Under the pieces are notes generated by a model, which was not told the DNA's origin, did no database searches, and worked only from the letters and a program-made list of their open reading frames with translations. A program made the position numbers and the translations under genes. Shown here piece after piece: positions 33,080 to 34,081 of a stretch of DNA of 34,081 bases (its first letter is position 1; each line of letters opens with the position of its first letter). The DNA is from CAZDRI01 sp964508055 (lineage in GTDB: Bacteria > Pseudomonadota > Gammaproteobacteria > PS1 > Pseudothioglobaceae): NCBI GenBank assembly GCA_964508055.1, contig CAZDRI010000019.1, forward strand, positions 1-34,081, in the 5' to 3' direction.

Positions 33080-33955
33080 ATGAGTGAAAATAATAATAAA
33101 TTTCCTGGTGAAAATAATACTGGACATATTTGGGACGAAGATATCAGAGAATTGGATAATAGACCTCCAAGATGGTATATGTGGTCATTTTACTTTAGCA
33201 TTATTATGGTTATTGCTTATGCATTTTATTATCCAGCAATTCCCTGGTTTGACAGTCACTCTAAAGGTAGTGCTAATTGGACTCAAATAAAAGAATATAA
33301 AGAAAGTGTTCAAGAGTTAGAAGCTATAAGAAAAAAACGCTTTGCTAAAATAGAACAAGATATTAAAGAAAAATCATTATCTGAAATTTTAAATGATAGC
33401 GAGTTAACTAATTATGCTATTAAAACATCTAAAACAATTTTTGGTGATAATTGTGCAACTTGTCATGGTGCTGGAGGGCAAGGAAATATAGGATTTCCTA
33501 TTTTAGCTGATGACGATTGGCTATACGGCGGTAGTATTGATAATATTCACACAAGTATAATTAACGGGCGAAAAAGCATAATGCCGGCTCATAAAGATAT
33601 GTTGACTGAGAAAGAATTAGATACATTGGCTGATTTTGTCTTATTAGATAATAAGAAAGAAAGTCCAGAAGGTATGAAACTTTATCAAACTAAAGGATGT
33701 ATAGCATGTCATGGAGCTACTCTGGAGGGTAATAAGTATTTAGGAGGAGCTAATTTGACTGATAAAATTTGGCGTTTTAAACATAAAGACCAGAAGGCTG
33801 AAATTAAAAAAACTATTGCATATGGTGTAAATATACCTGGCAGTAGTAACAGTCAAAATGCAGTAATGCCTGCTTTTGGTAATTCAAAATTAATTGATAA
33901 ACAACAAGTTAAAAAACTAGCTATTTTTGTGCATCAATTAGGTGGTGGAAAATAA
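33080..33955 (+). CDS. ccoP: cbb3-type cytochrome c oxidase diheme subunit, CcoP
   Basis: CcoP is a diheme c-type cytochrome that accepts electrons from soluble carriers for the oxidase. The 291-aa protein has the usual N-terminal block GHIWDEDIRELDNRPPRWYM (15-34), one membrane anchor (about 34-54), a charged helical linker, then two cytochrome c domains with CATCH (C125, C128, H129) and CIACH (C207, C210, H211). Axial Met candidates are in SIMPAHKD and AVMPAFGN. GGAG lies seven bases before the start. Accessory genes ccoGHIS are not within the window and may lie downstream or elsewhere. Confidence 0.96.
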   Translation: MSENNNKFPGENNTGHIWDEDIRELDNRPPRWYMWSFYFSIIMVIAYAFYYPAIPWFDSHSKGSANWTQIKEYKESVQELEAIRKKRFAKIEQDIKEKSLSEILNDSELTNYAIKTSKTIFGDNCATCHGAGGQGNIGFPILADDDWLYGGSIDNIHTSIINGRKSIMPAHKDMLTEKELDTLADFVLLDNKKESPEGMKLYQTKGCIACHGATLEGNKYLGGANLTDKIWRFKHKDQKAEIKKTIAYGVNIPGSSNSQNAVMPAFGNSKLIDKQQVKKLAIFVHQLGGGK

Positions 33956-33983
33956 AAAATCTGTTATTTAACTAAGATTTTTT
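33956..33983 (+). terminator. Likely terminator of ccoNOQP
   Basis: Directly after the ccoP stop, AAAATCT (33956-33962) can pair with AGATTTT (33975-33981), with a further GTTA/TAAC pairing inside the loop. The 3' arm runs into six T. The stem is AT-rich and so weak, but the shape and position fit an intrinsic terminator. The remaining bases to the window end show no gene. Confidence 0.5.
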
Positions 33984-34081
33984 ATCTGCCCCTAAGTTTG
34001 TTTTATAGTTTAAATAATCAATTTAAGAATATTTTTCACTTTCTTTAATTTAATAGTTTTATTTAAATTTTGTTCTAATTT

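Overview
The window looks like a compact chromosomal segment from an AT-rich (roughly 30% GC by eye) gammaproteobacterium. Three things point there: the ftsH-folP-glmM order, the pcm-yqaA-nlpD order, and lptE next to holA. Outer-membrane genes (lptE, an RND pump with an OprM-type lipoprotein, nlpD) show a Gram-negative cell. TRAP dicarboxylate uptake, a three-subunit succinate dehydrogenase and a cbb3 oxidase suggest a respiring organism that lives at low oxygen, perhaps marine or host-associated. The exact lineage is my inference and is not shown by the sequence.

Layout. 1-261: intergenic, holding a short palindromic element (73-221) with terminal inverted repeats. 262-1803: mnmA and ruvC, convergent and overlapping. 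1979-3433: a thioredoxin, then an opposing endonuclease-like gene cut by an in-frame stop near its original start. 3629-7954, minus strand: lptE-holA-proA-tyrS with overlapping genes, followed by the tmRNA gene ssrA and its terminator. 8064-12109, plus strand: ftsH-folP-glmM. 12181-13663: mutM (minus) divergent from a PuuD-like membrane protein that ends at a strong hairpin terminator. 13815-13895: a second, decayed copy of the palindromic element. 13986-19975: a complete tripartite RND efflux operon plus a small TTG-started membrane protein. 20144-22979, minus: glyQ-pcm-yqaA-nlpD. 23052-23909: an MsrB-MsrA fusion. 23971-30587: one tightly packed run of dctPQM, an unknown 165-aa gene and sdhCAB. 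30748-33955: ccoNOQP, including a 47-aa ccoQ, closed by a likely terminator.

The last 10 kb forms a coherent energy block. A TRAP transporter imports C4-dicarboxylates, succinate dehydrogenase oxidises succinate into the quinone pool, and the high-affinity cbb3 oxidase passes the electrons to oxygen. The rest is housekeeping: tRNA modification and charging, DNA repair and replication, LPS assembly, folate and cell-wall precursor synthesis, protein quality control and repair.

I see no clear new defence or biosynthetic system. The observations most worth checking are the family of palindromic elements, the stop-interrupted nuclease-like gene, the tmRNA with an Asn-rich tag, and the dct-unknown-sdh gene run.
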